Shown: positions 1 to 8,531 of the stretch, piece by piece
Numbering within the stretch: the stretch's first letter is position 1
Layout: each line of letters opens with the position of its first letter
NCBI GenBank assembly: GCA_041748655.1
Contig: JBGTCV010000066.1
Span: forward strand, 1 to 64,000
Length of the DNA stretch: 64,000 nt
From: Leptofilum sp041748655
GTDB taxonomy: Bacteria > Chloroflexota > Anaerolineae > Promineifilales > Promineifilaceae
Direction of reading: 5' to 3'
The notes under the pieces: model-generated
What the model was told of the DNA's origin: nothing
What the model saw: only the letters and a program-made list of their open reading frames with translations
Databases searched by the model: none
Made by a program: the position numbers and the translations under genes

Positions 1-1
1 C

Positions 2-643
2 AAGGCTGACTTTATCAAACGAGAGCTGCGCGAGTTGAATCCAGAACTGGCGCGGCGCGTTCCCGATACCACCTTGCTGGAACCAGCACGCAGTGTGGTC
101 AACTACTCATTCCAGGTGAAGCGATTTACGGGCAAAGGCTATATCTGCATTGGGGATGCCCATCGGTTCCTCGATCCCATCTTCTCGTTTGGCCTGTACG
201 TGACGATGAAAGAGGCACAGCTGGCCAGCAAAGCCATCAAAGAATACTTCAATGGCGCCAACCGCGATGCCGCCAACCCCTTTGCCGACTATCAAGCCTA
301 CGTGGAGAAGGGGATTGATGTTCTCGAAGATTCGCTGGACGCTTTCTGGGAACAACCACTGGCTTTTGCCAGAATTGTCCACAGCAGTCACCGGCCATAC
401 ATGGTTGATGTCTTTGCCGGACGCATTTACGAAGGGCAGCCTTCGCCGGCAGCCCTGGCCTTCCAAAAACTACTGCGGCGTGAGCGTCAGTATGACAGTG
501 AAGACCTGTACTCCGTTCCCATCGGGTCACGTTACCACCCGGAACGTGCACCCATCTGGAATACGGCGTCTTCCGTGGTACGCACGGCCGATGGCGAAGC
601 ACTGGTCAACTACTTTGATTCACAGAGTAGTGTGAAGGCGTAG
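2..643 (+). CDS. Flavin-dependent halogenase-like oxidoreductase, C-terminal part (5' end outside window)
   Basis: The reading frame is open from the first bases, so the start lies upstream; about 213 residues are visible. The segment G-D-A-H-R-F-L-D-P-I-F-S-F-G matches the conserved flavin-contacting GDAxxFxDPxxSxG region of tryptophan halogenase-like and geranylgeranyl reductase-like FAD monooxygenases. The following helix (MKEAQLASKAI) is also typical. Such enzymes use reduced FAD and oxygen to halogenate or oxidise aromatic or polyketide substrates. The N-terminal GxGxxG and the halogenase WxWxIP motif are outside the window, so halogenase cannot be told from another FAD-dependent monooxygenase. 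A strong hairpin follows the stop codon. Confidence 0.7.
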   Translation, partial: KADFIKRELRELNPELARRVPDTTLLEPARSVVNYSFQVKRFTGKGYICIGDAHRFLDPIFSFGLYVTMKEAQLASKAIKEYFNGANRDAANPFADYQAYVEKGIDVLEDSLDAFWEQPLAFARIVHSSHRPYMVDVFAGRIYEGQPSPAALAFQKLLRRERQYDSEDLYSVPIGSRYHPERAPIWNTASSVVRTADGEALVNYFDSQSSVKA

Positions 644-673
644 ATTTTACTGCTGAGTTTGTCAGGATTTGTG

Positions 674-708
674 ACTGTTCAGGTCGGAATTCAGCCGACC
701 TGAACAGT
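674..708. terminator. Perfect 14-bp hairpin downstream of the halogenase-like gene
   Basis: Arms ACTGTTCAGGTCGG and CCGACCTGAACAGT pair perfectly around a 7-nt loop (AATTCAG). No T-run follows, so it may be a weak terminator, an mRNA 3'-end stabiliser or a dispersed palindrome. The CTGTTCAG...CTGAACAG core recurs at 57500-57529. Confidence 0.6.
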
Positions 709-874
709 TGCGCCCTTGATGTTTAGGTAGTCCCTCTTCGCTTTTACCCTTCACAAGAACAATAAGAGAAGCCGCAGTCAATTTGCAAAGGGCACCTTAC
801 TGCCACTGCTTAGCCTGAGTACTCTGGTGCAGGTCAACAAATTTGGGCGGCAAAACACAGAGTGGAGAAACATT

Positions 875-2182
875 ATGATTAGTTGGTTACAACAGCTTAC
901 ACCGCCTGCCAATGTTACTGGTCCCCTCTTAACAGCCTACGTGCTGTTAGTTGTCTTTTTAATTGTAATTCTGGCGCGTATTCTGGGCAGCATTATGCTT
1001 AAACTAAATCAGCCACGTGTTGTGGGTGAAATTTTGGCGGGGCTTCTGTTGGGGCCAACGTTACTGGGTGATACTTTATCTAGAGTGATCGCCCCTTTGG
1101 AAGCGCGTCCAACCATTGGCATTATTGCTACCGTTGGCTTAATCATGTTCATGTTTCTGGCGGGGGTGGAGTTTGACGCTGAACGAGTAAAGCCAAAAGT
1201 AAAGCAGGCTAGTTTGCTCGCTTTGCTGTCGGTGGCGCTGCCCGCCATTTTAGGTTTTCCGGTGGCGTGGCTTATGCATACCGATGTTTATGCAGGCCCG
1301 GCAGGAGCAGAGCTGCTGCCATTTGCCCTGTTTATCGGGGCAGCGCTATCGGTAACCGCCTTTCCAGTCATGGCCCACATCTTGATGGAGCGTGGTGAAT
1401 TGAACTCACCAATGGGTTCATTAGGGGTGGCAACGACTGGTATCATGTCTATTTTGATGTTTGTTTATATTGCTTTTGCCGGGGCTGTTGCCACTTCAAT
1501 GGCATCTGGTGCCGGGTTTAATGAATTTTTGCTGACAATTTTTTATATTGTCTTGTTTGGTCTTATTTCCTGGTATGGGGTACGGCCGTTTCTGAGCCAC
1601 ATATTACCCCACACAAGCACAATCACGGGCAACCATATGGCCATTATCTTTGGCGGTCTGGTGCTGTATGGACTCATCGCCCATCAGCTGGACATTAATG
1701 CCTTGGTTGGTGGTTTTGTCTGGGGGATGATACTGCCAAATTCACCTGAATTGCGCAAAGCGATTGCGGCCAGGGTACAGGATGTGGCGATGGTTTTCCT
1801 GCTGCCCATTTTCTTTGCCAATGCCGGTTTTTTGGCAGACTTAAAGCTAATTACGCTGGAAACCTTGCCGATAACGCTGCTGGTGCTGGCGGCTTCTATT
1901 GCTGGCAAGTTTTTGGCGGCAATTCCTGCCAAATCGTTTGGTTTACAGTGGCGGGAAGTGGGCTTTTTGGGCGCACTCTTTAACACTCGGGGGCTGCTGG
2001 TGCTGGTCGTTGGACTGATTGGGCTGGAGCTGAACATCATTACCAACATGACCTTCAGCATCACCGTGGTGGTTGCTCTGGGCACAAACCTGATGACGCT
2101 CCCTTTGTTAAACCTTTTTACCCGGCCACAGTTGGTACCACAAATGGCAACGGCCGTTAGCACAACCAACGAACCTGGATAA
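875..2182 (+). CDS. Kef/Nha-type cation:proton antiporter (CPA2 family)
   Basis: The product is 435 residues, almost entirely hydrophobic, with about 12 membrane segments. The family signature VGEILAGLLLGP lies near residue 50, and FNTRGLLVLVVGLIG sits near the C-terminal end of the transport core, as in KefB/NapA-like Na+(K+)/H+ exchangers. It would exchange monovalent cations for protons across the inner membrane. There is no RCK/TrkA-N domain, so it is a short, unregulated form. I chose ATG 875 because GGAG lies 7 nt upstream; a GTG at 827 is in frame but has no ribosome binding site. A bidirectional terminator follows. Confidence 0.88.
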   Translation: MISWLQQLTPPANVTGPLLTAYVLLVVFLIVILARILGSIMLKLNQPRVVGEILAGLLLGPTLLGDTLSRVIAPLEARPTIGIIATVGLIMFMFLAGVEFDAERVKPKVKQASLLALLSVALPAILGFPVAWLMHTDVYAGPAGAELLPFALFIGAALSVTAFPVMAHILMERGELNSPMGSLGVATTGIMSILMFVYIAFAGAVATSMASGAGFNEFLLTIFYIVLFGLISWYGVRPFLSHILPHTSTITGNHMAIIFGGLVLYGLIAHQLDINALVGGFVWGMILPNSPELRKAIAARVQDVAMVFLLPIFFANAGFLADLKLITLETLPITLLVLAASIAGKFLAAIPAKSFGLQWREVGFLGALFNTRGLLVLVVGLIGLELNIITNMTFSITVVVALGTNLMTLPLLNLFTRPQLVPQMATAVSTTNEPG

Positions 2183-2185
2183 ATC

Positions 2186-2216
2186 AAAACAGGGTGCTCC
2201 GGCGGCACCCTGTTTT
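2186..2216. terminator. Bidirectional rho-independent terminator
   Basis: AAAACAGGGTGC and GCACCCTGTTTT form a perfect 12-bp stem with a 7-nt loop. The A-run on one side and T-run on the other let it work for both convergent genes, the antiporter and the small acidic protein. Confidence 0.88.
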
Positions 2217-2243
2217 CAACTTACGTTTATTTGGAGGGCAAGA

Positions 2244-2609
2244 TTAGCCCAGATTGCCAGTAATGACCATCAGGCCAATGGCGCCGATCACAATGTTTAG
2301 CAAAACCAGCAGCGCCAAAATGAGCCGCTGACCAGGGGTGAAGCTGCTCCAGGCAAAACCACCTCCGGAACGGCCGTTCCCCTCATCGCTAAAAAAGGTT
2401 TCGTCACTGTCCAAATCATCATCCAGCGATCCACCACGGGTGCTTTTGCGGCGCAGATGATCAAACTCATCATCATCATCCAGCGGCGGCAAATCTTCCA
2501 TGCCAGGCGCACCCGCAGGTCCACCTTCATCGTCACCGAACAAATCGTCCCGAAACGCAGAAAAATCGTCGTCTAAATCATCATCTAAATTGTTGCGGAA
2601 ATCGGTCAT
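2244..2609 (-). CDS. Small acidic protein with a C-terminal membrane anchor, unknown function
   Basis: The product has 121 residues. The first ~85 are very rich in Asp (runs of D-D-D and L-D-D-D-L-D-S-D) and probably disordered. One hydrophobic segment follows at about residues 92-116 and ends the protein, so it is a tail-anchored membrane protein with an acidic cytoplasmic part. The start has GAGAGG upstream. No family is recognised. It lies downstream of birA on the same strand after a 166-bp gap that contains a direct repeat (GCCAATCTAAAT at 2669 and 2682). Acidic low-complexity tails can bind basic proteins or cations, but no function can be assigned. Confidence 0.7.
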   Translation of the reverse strand: MTDFRNNLDDDLDDDFSAFRDDLFGDDEGGPAGAPGMEDLPPLDDDDEFDHLRRKSTRGGSLDDDLDSDETFFSDEGNGRSGGGFAWSSFTPGQRLILALLVLLNIVIGAIGLMVITGNLG

Positions 2610-2775
2610 GAGCTGGTACCTCTCATAAATTTGTGCCGAGAACTGTCTGGCGTTGGGTCTGCTCTTCGGCCAATCTAAATAGCCAATCTAAATGGATGGT
2701 TGGCGAACCAAAGAATGGAGCTATTGTAACTGAAAACAGCCGAAAAACGAAACACCAGCTTTACCATAATTATTT

Positions 2776-3591
2776 TTAGCGGAGGGTAACGTCGGCAGCG
2801 GTGATGGTGTGCAGCTGTCCAGCCGCATCACGCACCAGCAGATGTCCGGCGGCGTCGGTGGCTTCAGCGATACCGTGTAGGCTGTGGCTGGCCTGGGTCT
2901 GGCTCACCTGCACGGGCTGCCCCAGGGTGATGAGCTTTTTTTGCCAGGCTGGGTGGGGTGAACGGCCGTTTCCCACCCCATCATACAGCGCTTCCACCCG
3001 CTGTAAAAAAGTGGCCAGCAGCGGCAGGCGCGGCACCGTCTGTCCTGTGGCAGCCAACAGGCTGGTCGGAGGAGTAACCCCTTCTGGCAGCTGGTCTGCC
3101 GGAATGTTGACGTTGATCCCAATACCGACGATGGCCCATTGCAAACGGCCGTTTGCCGCCAAATCCCCCTCCTGCAAAATACCGCCCACCTTGTGCCACA
3201 CCCCCGCCTGGCGCACCATCACATCATTCGGCCACTTGAGGCCCACCTCCAATTCGGTATGCTGGCCAATCGCCTCGGCCGCCGCCAGGCTCACCAGCAT
3301 CGTCAGCCAGTTCGTCTGCTCGGCGGGCCAGTTGGGGCGAAACAGCATGGAGAGCAGCAGCGAACTGCCCGGCGGGGCGTCCCAACGCCGCGCCAGACGC
3401 CCGCGCCCCCGCTGCTGATATTCCGCCAGCAGCACAAAGCCGTCTGGCGGAGAGGCCGTCCCCCCCTGCCGCACCCTCTCCTTGAGCCGATCATTCGTAG
3501 AATCCACCTCGGCTAAAACCTCACAACTTTGGCCCAGCCAGCGAGTAGAAGCAGTATGGGAAACGGCCGTTGCCGCTAAGCTATCCTTCAT
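2776..3591 (-). CDS. birA: Biotin--[acetyl-CoA-carboxylase] ligase, short form without DNA-binding domain
   Basis: The product has 271 residues. It activates biotin with ATP to biotinyl-AMP and transfers biotin to the lysine of biotin carboxyl carrier proteins. The biotin-loop signature (QQRGRGRLARRW) is near residue 60. LKWPNDVMV and KVGGILQE, which bind nucleotide and biotin, follow, then VGIGINVN. The C-terminal beta domain (LHGIAEATDAAGHLLVRD) is present. The protein starts directly in the catalytic domain, so it lacks the winged helix that lets E. coli BirA act as a repressor. AGGTGG precedes the ATG. It is divergent from the S1-domain gene. Confidence 0.93.
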   Translation of the reverse strand: MKDSLAATAVSHTASTRWLGQSCEVLAEVDSTNDRLKERVRQGGTASPPDGFVLLAEYQQRGRGRLARRWDAPPGSSLLLSMLFRPNWPAEQTNWLTMLVSLAAAEAIGQHTELEVGLKWPNDVMVRQAGVWHKVGGILQEGDLAANGRLQWAIVGIGINVNIPADQLPEGVTPPTSLLAATGQTVPRLPLLATFLQRVEALYDGVGNGRSPHPAWQKKLITLGQPVQVSQTQASHSLHGIAEATDAAGHLLVRDAAGQLHTITAADVTLR

Positions 3592-3642
3592 TTTCCACCT
3601 TTGTCACCGCCAATGCTGAATAAAAATCATAAGAAATTCCGT

Positions 3643-3670
3643 TTGACACACCCACATCTCTGCCTATAAT
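3643..3670 (+). promoter_or_regulatory. Sigma70-type promoter for the S1-domain gene
   Basis: TTGACA (3643-3648) and TATAAT (3665-3670), both perfect consensus, are separated by 16 nt. They sit in the birA/S1 divergent intergenic region, about 150 nt upstream of the S1-domain gene's start, implying a 5' leader of ~140 nt. Confidence 0.75.
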
Positions 3671-3817
3671 TGGGCGTCAAACTTATGTATCATACCATTT
3701 TCTTCCACAAAGAATTGAAATGACAAATGAACATCACCCTGCCTCACGCGCTGCCCCAATTTTTTAGTTTGCAGCCTGGTGTTTCTTAACATAAATTCAC
3801 ACAAGCAACAGAGAGTA

Positions 3818-4828
3818 ATGGAAATGACAGCAAACGCTTCCCCCGAGATGTCTCCGCAACCGCAGCCCGACGACGCTTATTGGGCTGCCCTGTTTGAACA
3901 GGAGGAGGCGCTGCTTCCCACAGAGAGTAAGCCAGAAGCCACAATGAGCAATGGCTGGTCACCTCTAAACCAACGGTTAGACGGCCGTTTTCGCTGGGCC
4001 GATGGGGCTGAACCCGTTCAAGATCCCTGGCAAAAAGCGCAGGAAATCATGGCAGCCGATGAAGCCATTTCCCTGCCCGTTACCGGCTTCAACAAAGGGG
4101 GCTTACTGGTGCAGTGGTACGGGCTGCAAGGCTTTGTTCCCGCCTCTCAACTGATCGACTTCCCCCAATTTCACCTGGAAAGCGAACGCCTCAACGCCCT
4201 GCGCCAGTGGCAGTCACAAGAACTTACCCTCAAAATCATTGAGTTGAACCGAGACCTGAACCGGCTGATTTTGTCGGAGCGGGCCACGCTGGTGGAAGCC
4301 GACCAGCGAGAACAGCTCTTTTTCCGCATTGAGTCAGGCCAGATTCATGAAGGCACCATTACCAACCTGACCAACTTTGGCGCATTCGTCGATCTGGGCG
4401 GGATAGAAGGGCTCATTCATATTTCAGAGCTGTCCTGGAGCCGCGTCATTCATCCCAGCGACGTTGTGGAGCCAGACCAGGCGGTGCGGGTGAAGGTGCT
4501 CAATGTCGATTCGGAAAACGGCCGTGTTGCTCTCAGCCTCAAACGGTTAAAAGAAAATCCCTGGCTCAGCGTCGATGAACGGTTCAAACCGGGGCAGCTG
4601 GTAGAAGGCACCATCAGCAACGTCGTCAGCTTCGGCGCATTTGTCATGATCGAAGACGAGCTGGAAGGGCTCATCCACATCTCCCAGCTGGCCGAAGGCA
4701 TGTTCCTCCACCCCCGCAACGTCGTGCAAAAAGGGCAAATTGTCGTTGCTCGCGTGCTGCAAGTCGATGGCAGCGCCAAACGGCTGGCGCTTAGCCTGCG
4801 CGGCCTGAACAGTGACGAACTGGATTAG
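3818..4828 (+). CDS. S1 RNA-binding domain protein (three S1 domains; ribosomal S1-like)
   Basis: The product has 336 residues. After an acidic N-terminus of ~80 residues come three S1 OB-folds at about 85-152, 175-246 and 259-331. The second and third carry the classic EGxxxNxxxFGAFVDL...EGLIHISEL pattern; the first is divergent (GFNKGGLLVQWYGLQGFVPAS). This layout resembles short bacterial S1 proteins such as those of Chloroflexota and cyanobacteria, which help recruit mRNA to the 30S subunit. ATG 3818 or 3824 follows GAGAG; a GTG at 3779 is in frame but poorly placed. A near-consensus promoter lies upstream. A long antisense reading frame inside is not coding. Confidence 0.85.
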   Translation: MEMTANASPEMSPQPQPDDAYWAALFEQEEALLPTESKPEATMSNGWSPLNQRLDGRFRWADGAEPVQDPWQKAQEIMAADEAISLPVTGFNKGGLLVQWYGLQGFVPASQLIDFPQFHLESERLNALRQWQSQELTLKIIELNRDLNRLILSERATLVEADQREQLFFRIESGQIHEGTITNLTNFGAFVDLGGIEGLIHISELSWSRVIHPSDVVEPDQAVRVKVLNVDSENGRVALSLKRLKENPWLSVDERFKPGQLVEGTISNVVSFGAFVMIEDELEGLIHISQLAEGMFLHPRNVVQKGQIVVARVLQVDGSAKRLALSLRGLNSDELD

Positions 4829-4836
4829 GCCAGAAG

Positions 4837-4876
4837 GTAATTGGGTAATTGCTTAAATACTAAATTACCCAATTAC
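4837..4876. repeat. AATTGGGTAATT-family palindrome between the S1 gene and ftsK
   Basis: GTAATTGGGTAATT and AATTACCCAATTAC are perfect 14-bp inverted arms around a 12-nt spacer. It starts 9 nt after the stop of the S1-domain gene. An expanded relative built from the same unit is at 9719-9792. Confidence 0.8.
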
Positions 4877-4894
4877 TCAACACACTGTAATGGT

Positions 4895-7105
4895 ATGGCA
4901 CGAACAAAATCATCTTCTGGCGGCAGCAAACCCCCAGCGCCGCCCCCGCCCACCTGGGACGAACGGCTTATCAACAGCCTGATGCCCTGGCGCGTTGAGC
5001 TGGCTGGTTTTACCCTCTTCCTCATCTCCTTTCTCATTTTTTTGATGCTCCTGAGTTTGCCCAACAACGCCTGCCCTGGCATCTGGCTCTGCCTGTTTCG
5101 CGAAGGGTTTGGCTGGGGAGCGTATCCGCTGCTGCTCTCGTTGGCCGCAGGTGGACTGCATCTCACGCTGCGGCAGGTAGAACGGCCGTATCACATCCGC
5201 GCCGCCCAGGTCATCGGCTTCGAGCTGGTGCTGCTCACCCTGCTGCCCCTCAGCTACCAGTTCAGCGGTGCCACCCTGCCAGAAGCCCATCTGGGCAAAG
5301 GAGGCGGCCTCGTCGGTTGGGCGCTGTCTGAACCCCTGCTCGACTTCTTCGGCTCGTTCCTCACCAACAGCTTTTACCTGCTGCTGCTCACCTACGGCTT
5401 CAGCCTCATCATTGGCTTCACCTGGGACGATTTTCTGACTGGACTCAACATCCTTTCGCGCCGCCTGCGCCAGCTTTCCCAAGAGCTGGCCCCGCCAGAA
5501 CGCCCCGTCGCCCAGCCGAAACGGGCAGTGCAGCTGCCGCTGCCAGACCAACCACCACTCACCGGCGAGGACGACCTGATCATTGTGGACGATACGGCCG
5601 TTGCCACCGACCCCGCCAACCGCAGCAAACGCCTCCCCCCCCTCACTCTGCTGGAAGAAGGCAGCGATTTTGTCCTGACCAAAGACGAGGTTGACCGAAA
5701 AAAGCGAATCATCGAGGAAACTCTGGCCCATTTTGGCCTGCCTGCCATCGTCACCCAGATTCAGCGCGGTCCGGCCATCACCCAGTTTGGCGTGGAGCCA
5801 GGCTACGTGGAGCGCCCCGGACCCGATGGCGAACTGAAGCAGCACAAGGTACGCATCAACCAGATCGCCGCCCTGCGCAAAGATCTGGCCCTGGCCCTGG
5901 CCGCCACCCAGCTGCGCATTCAGGCCCCGGTGCCGGGTCGCGGTATTGTGGGAATCGAGGTGCCAAATTCGGAAACGGCCGTTGTCCGGCTCCGTTCTAT
6001 TGTTGAATCCCCAGACTTCAACCGGCACAACTCCCACCTGGCCGTCGCCCTGGGCAAAGACGTCTCCGGCACCCCCGTCAGCATCGACCTGGCCAAGATG
6101 CCCCATTTACTCATCGCCGGAACCACCGGCTCCGGTAAGTCGGTCTGCATCAACACGCTCATTACCTGCCTGGTGTTCAACAACACCCCAGACAATCTCC
6201 ATCTGGTGATGATCGATCCCAAAAAGGTGGAGCTAATCCGCTTCAACGGGCTGCCTCACCTCATTGGCCAGGTGGAGGTGGAAGCAGACCGCGCCGTGGG
6301 CGTGCTGCGCTGGCTCACTGCCGAAATGGACCGCCGCTACGAGATGTTTGCTCAGGTGAACGCCCGCAACATTGGCGGCTACAACCGCAAAGTGGCGAGC
6401 CTGGCGGCCGCTGGGGACAGAACGCGCCGCAAGCTGCCTTACATCGCCGTCTTCATCGACGAGCTAGCCGATTTGATGCACACCTATCCCGGCGACGTGG
6501 AGCGCACCCTCTGCCGCCTGGCGCAGATGGCCCGGGCCACGGGAATGCATCTGGTGGTGGCTACGCAACGGCCGTCTACCGACGTCATCACCGGGCTGAT
6601 CAAGGCCAACTTCCCCGCCCGACTCTCCTTTTCCGTCGCCTCCAGCGTCGATTCCCGCGTCATTCTAGACACCGTGGGCGCGGATCAGCTGCTGGGCAAG
6701 GGAGACATGCTCTTCCTCTCGCCCGAAGCCAGCGCCCCCTCTCGCGTGCAGGGCGTCTTCCCCGCCGATATTGAAATTGAGCGTATTGTGAACTTCTGGC
6801 ACAAAAATATGCCCGACAACTTTGAGCCAATCCCCGCCCCGTGGGAAAGCCTTATCGCCAAACACGCCCTGCTAGACGAAACGGACAGCCTGCTGGAAGC
6901 AGCCATCGAGCTGGCCCAAAAAAATGACACGATTTCCGCCTCCTTCTTGCAGCGCAAGCTGCGCCTGGGCTATCCACGTGCCGCCCGGCTCATGGAGCAT
7001 CTGTTCGAGATGGGGCTGGTCGAAGACCCCAAAGCAGGCGGCAAAACCCGCCGCACCCTGGTGGATGAGGACGACGATCCGCTGGATGATTTGTTGGGGC
7101 AGTAG
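4895..7105 (+). CDS. ftsK: DNA translocase FtsK/SpoIIIE
   Basis: The product has 736 residues. It is a septal membrane ATPase that pumps chromosome ends across the closing septum and helps dimer resolution. Four membrane segments occupy roughly residues 25-180, followed by a short Pro-rich linker. The motor carries Walker A (GTTGSGKSV, near residue 410), Walker B (VFIDELADLM), and the conserved ARATGMHLVVATQRPS and SFSVASSVDSRVILD segments. A C-terminal winged helix (LQRKLRLGYPRAARLMEHL) corresponds to the gamma DNA-orienting domain. The linker is much shorter than in E. coli FtsK, closer to SpoIIIE. ATG 4895 (MARTKSSS) fits homologue length; no clear Shine-Dalgarno is seen. Confidence 0.93.
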   Translation: MARTKSSSGGSKPPAPPPPTWDERLINSLMPWRVELAGFTLFLISFLIFLMLLSLPNNACPGIWLCLFREGFGWGAYPLLLSLAAGGLHLTLRQVERPYHIRAAQVIGFELVLLTLLPLSYQFSGATLPEAHLGKGGGLVGWALSEPLLDFFGSFLTNSFYLLLLTYGFSLIIGFTWDDFLTGLNILSRRLRQLSQELAPPERPVAQPKRAVQLPLPDQPPLTGEDDLIIVDDTAVATDPANRSKRLPPLTLLEEGSDFVLTKDEVDRKKRIIEETLAHFGLPAIVTQIQRGPAITQFGVEPGYVERPGPDGELKQHKVRINQIAALRKDLALALAATQLRIQAPVPGRGIVGIEVPNSETAVVRLRSIVESPDFNRHNSHLAVALGKDVSGTPVSIDLAKMPHLLIAGTTGSGKSVCINTLITCLVFNNTPDNLHLVMIDPKKVELIRFNGLPHLIGQVEVEADRAVGVLRWLTAEMDRRYEMFAQVNARNIGGYNRKVASLAAAGDRTRRKLPYIAVFIDELADLMHTYPGDVERTLCRLAQMARATGMHLVVATQRPSTDVITGLIKANFPARLSFSVASSVDSRVILDTVGADQLLGKGDMLFLSPEASAPSRVQGVFPADIEIERIVNFWHKNMPDNFEPIPAPWESLIAKHALLDETDSLLEAAIELAQKNDTISASFLQRKLRLGYPRAARLMEHLFEMGLVEDPKAGGKTRRTLVDEDDDPLDDLLGQ

Positions 7106-7222
7106 CCTTGCGAAGGGATGAGCGGGTGAATGGCCTTCAATTCCCGCCGCGCCGCGTACTTTGCGCAAAATGGGAACGGCCGTATCCCACCCCGACCACA
7201 CCAGCCATCAGAATTCATCCCC

Positions 7223-7251
7223 TTGCAAACCAGATCAGACCAGACCATAAT
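7223..7251 (+). promoter_or_regulatory. Candidate promoter of the antitoxin-toxin remnant unit
   Basis: TTGCAA (7223-7228) and CATAAT (7246-7251) are spaced by 17 nt and lie ~30 nt before the antitoxin start. The spacer holds short direct repeats (CAGATCAGACCAGACC) that could be an antitoxin operator. Confidence 0.45.
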
Positions 7252-7281
7252 ATATTCAATTACAGGATTCGAGGTGAGGTT

Positions 7282-7536
7282 ATGCAAATTACCAATATTT
7301 CTGACGCGAAGGCAAGCTTATCGAAGCTCATTGAGCGCGTTTTACGCGGTGAAGAGATCGTTATTGGCAAAGCAGGCAAACCAGTAGCTAAGCTAGTTCC
7401 GTTTGACCTGGAAACCGAACCCCGCCAGCTAGGTGTTGGTCAATGGCATGGCCAAATATGGCTGGCTGATGATTTTGATGAGCTGCCCGAAAATGTTTTG
7501 CAATTATTTACTGGTGAAGCAGAGGAGAATGAATGA
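7282..7536 (+). CDS. Phd/YefM-family antitoxin
   Basis: The product has 84 residues. The N-terminal M-x-I-T-N-I-S-D-A-K-A-S-L-S-K-L-I-E-R pattern and the following GEEIVIGKAGKPVAKLVP are the hallmark of Phd/YefM antitoxins, which bind their own promoter through the N-terminal fold and neutralise the toxin through the C-terminal tail. The start has an excellent GAGGTGAGG site 2 nt upstream, and a longer upstream reading frame is not needed. The stop overlaps the start of the PIN toxin remnant by ATGA, the normal arrangement of an intact pair. With the toxin truncated, this is now an orphan antitoxin. Confidence 0.88.
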   Translation: MQITNISDAKASLSKLIERVLRGEEIVIGKAGKPVAKLVPFDLETEPRQLGVGQWHGQIWLADDFDELPENVLQLFTGEAEENE

Positions 7537-7694
7537 ACCTCCTGCTAGATACACATACCTTCTTGTGGGCTATTGATAACCATCCCAATCTTTCCCCAAA
7601 GGCACGCGAAGCGATTATTGATGGCCATAATATTGTGTTTGTCAGCGCGGCTACGGCCTGGGAAATTGCTACAGACGATTTGTTACAGCTATAA
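7533..7694 (+). pseudogene. Truncated PIN-domain (VapC-like) toxin
   Basis: Translation gives 53 residues beginning MNLLLDTHTFLWAID and continuing to VSAATAWEIA, a standard PIN-domain start with the first catalytic Asp (L-D-T-H). The reading then changes to TDDLLQL and stops. Intact relatives are about 125-135 residues and carry further acidic residues, so the RNase active site is incomplete. The break falls right after WEIA, consistent with a deletion removing the rest of the gene. The start overlaps the antitoxin stop (ATGA). No toxin remainder is recognisable in the next 40 bp before the convergent gene. Confidence 0.75.
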
Positions 7695-7730
7695 ATTCCT
7701 GGCGGCGTGAGAGGGTGAACGCCGCTATCC

Positions 7731-8285
7731 CTACATCTGTGCCAAAATCTCGTTCACCGCTTCCAAATCAAACGCCTCTGGATCAAACTCGTCTTCCAAC
7801 CACTCCTCATACATCTCACGCTCTGGATGGTTCTCATCAACCATCGCCGCCAGGAGGTCCGCATAGCCCCACACCCCGCCACAATCCTCCGGCGGGCAGG
7901 CCCGTTTCCCTTTTAAGCAGCGCGGATAATGAACATCTGCCTCAGCGGGCAAAATCTTCTCCAGCAGCAGTTCATGTTCCCAGTCGTCACCAAAATCATA
8001 TTCGTACCTCAGCTTCTGGCCGGGCTGTTTGATATACCGCTTCAATCGCGCCTTTTGTTCATCTGCGCCGTCGTTCCACCCTTCAGCCAACAGTTCAGCA
8101 TCGGCAATGTGGAAACCACCCAGATCAAACAGGTGCAAATGGCCGCCATACCAGCCCATCACCTGCTGCACCACGTGGTGAAGCTCAAAAAAGGTAAGGT
8201 CATCCGCCACCTGAAAACGTCGCCAGACAGGTGGCCGCAAGCCGCGTAAAGTTACTTTGAACTGGTAAACCTGCTTTTTTGCCAT
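7731..8285 (-). CDS. Plasmid pRiA4b ORF-3-like family protein
   Basis: The product has 184 residues starting at MAKKQVYQFKVTLRG, with a very strong AAAGGAGA site upstream; a longer in-frame start at 8414 would lie upstream of this site. The pattern L-R-G-L-R-P-P-V-W-R-R-F-Q-V, then HHVVQQVMGW and Y-E-Y-D-F-G-D-D-W-E-H, is diagnostic of the pRiA4b ORF-3 family (also called TnpR-like passenger proteins of IS1096 elements). A Cys pair (PRCLKGKRACPPEDCGG) may bind metal. The biochemical role is unknown; members occur on chromosomes, plasmids and next to mobile elements. No transposase is adjacent. Confidence 0.85.
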   Translation of the reverse strand: MAKKQVYQFKVTLRGLRPPVWRRFQVADDLTFFELHHVVQQVMGWYGGHLHLFDLGGFHIADAELLAEGWNDGADEQKARLKRYIKQPGQKLRYEYDFGDDWEHELLLEKILPAEADVHYPRCLKGKRACPPEDCGGVWGYADLLAAMVDENHPEREMYEEWLEDEFDPEAFDLEAVNEILAQM

Positions 8286-8462
8286 GTTTATCTCTCCTTT
8301 TGGTGACCGTATTTCTGGGGAAGAACGGCCGTTTACCCCCCTCCACTTCACCAAGAATATTACCGATTTCACCCCAATCCACCAAACTTTTTGTGGGCAA
8401 AACGGCCGTTTCATGCTACCATTCCCTCCCGGTACAAATAAGGTAGACAGATGAGGAAACCA

Positions 8463-8531
8463 ATGCCTGGAAAAACCGGAAAGCCAAACAAATACATACT
8501 GCTCAACCGAAAAACAACCTGTTATTCATAG
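8463..8531 (+). CDS. Possible 22-codon leader peptide upstream of pyrCB
   Basis: A short frame begins at ATG 8463, 6 nt after GAGG, and ends with TAG at 8529-8531, inside the first bases of the terminator stem at 8530. It encodes a basic peptide (MPGKTGKPNKYILLNRKTT, then CYS). A leader frame running into a terminator ahead of pyrimidine genes is the arrangement used in pyrBI-type attenuation in enterobacteria, where translation close behind RNA polymerase prevents termination when UTP is low. That function here is an inference; the frame could also be chance. Confidence 0.4.
   Translation: MPGKTGKPNKYILLNRKTTCYS

Noticed and set aside
4910..6106. A 398-residue open frame on the minus strand inside ftsK
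   Set aside because: FtsK motifs are continuous on the plus strand; the antisense frame lacks any family pattern and a ribosome binding site.
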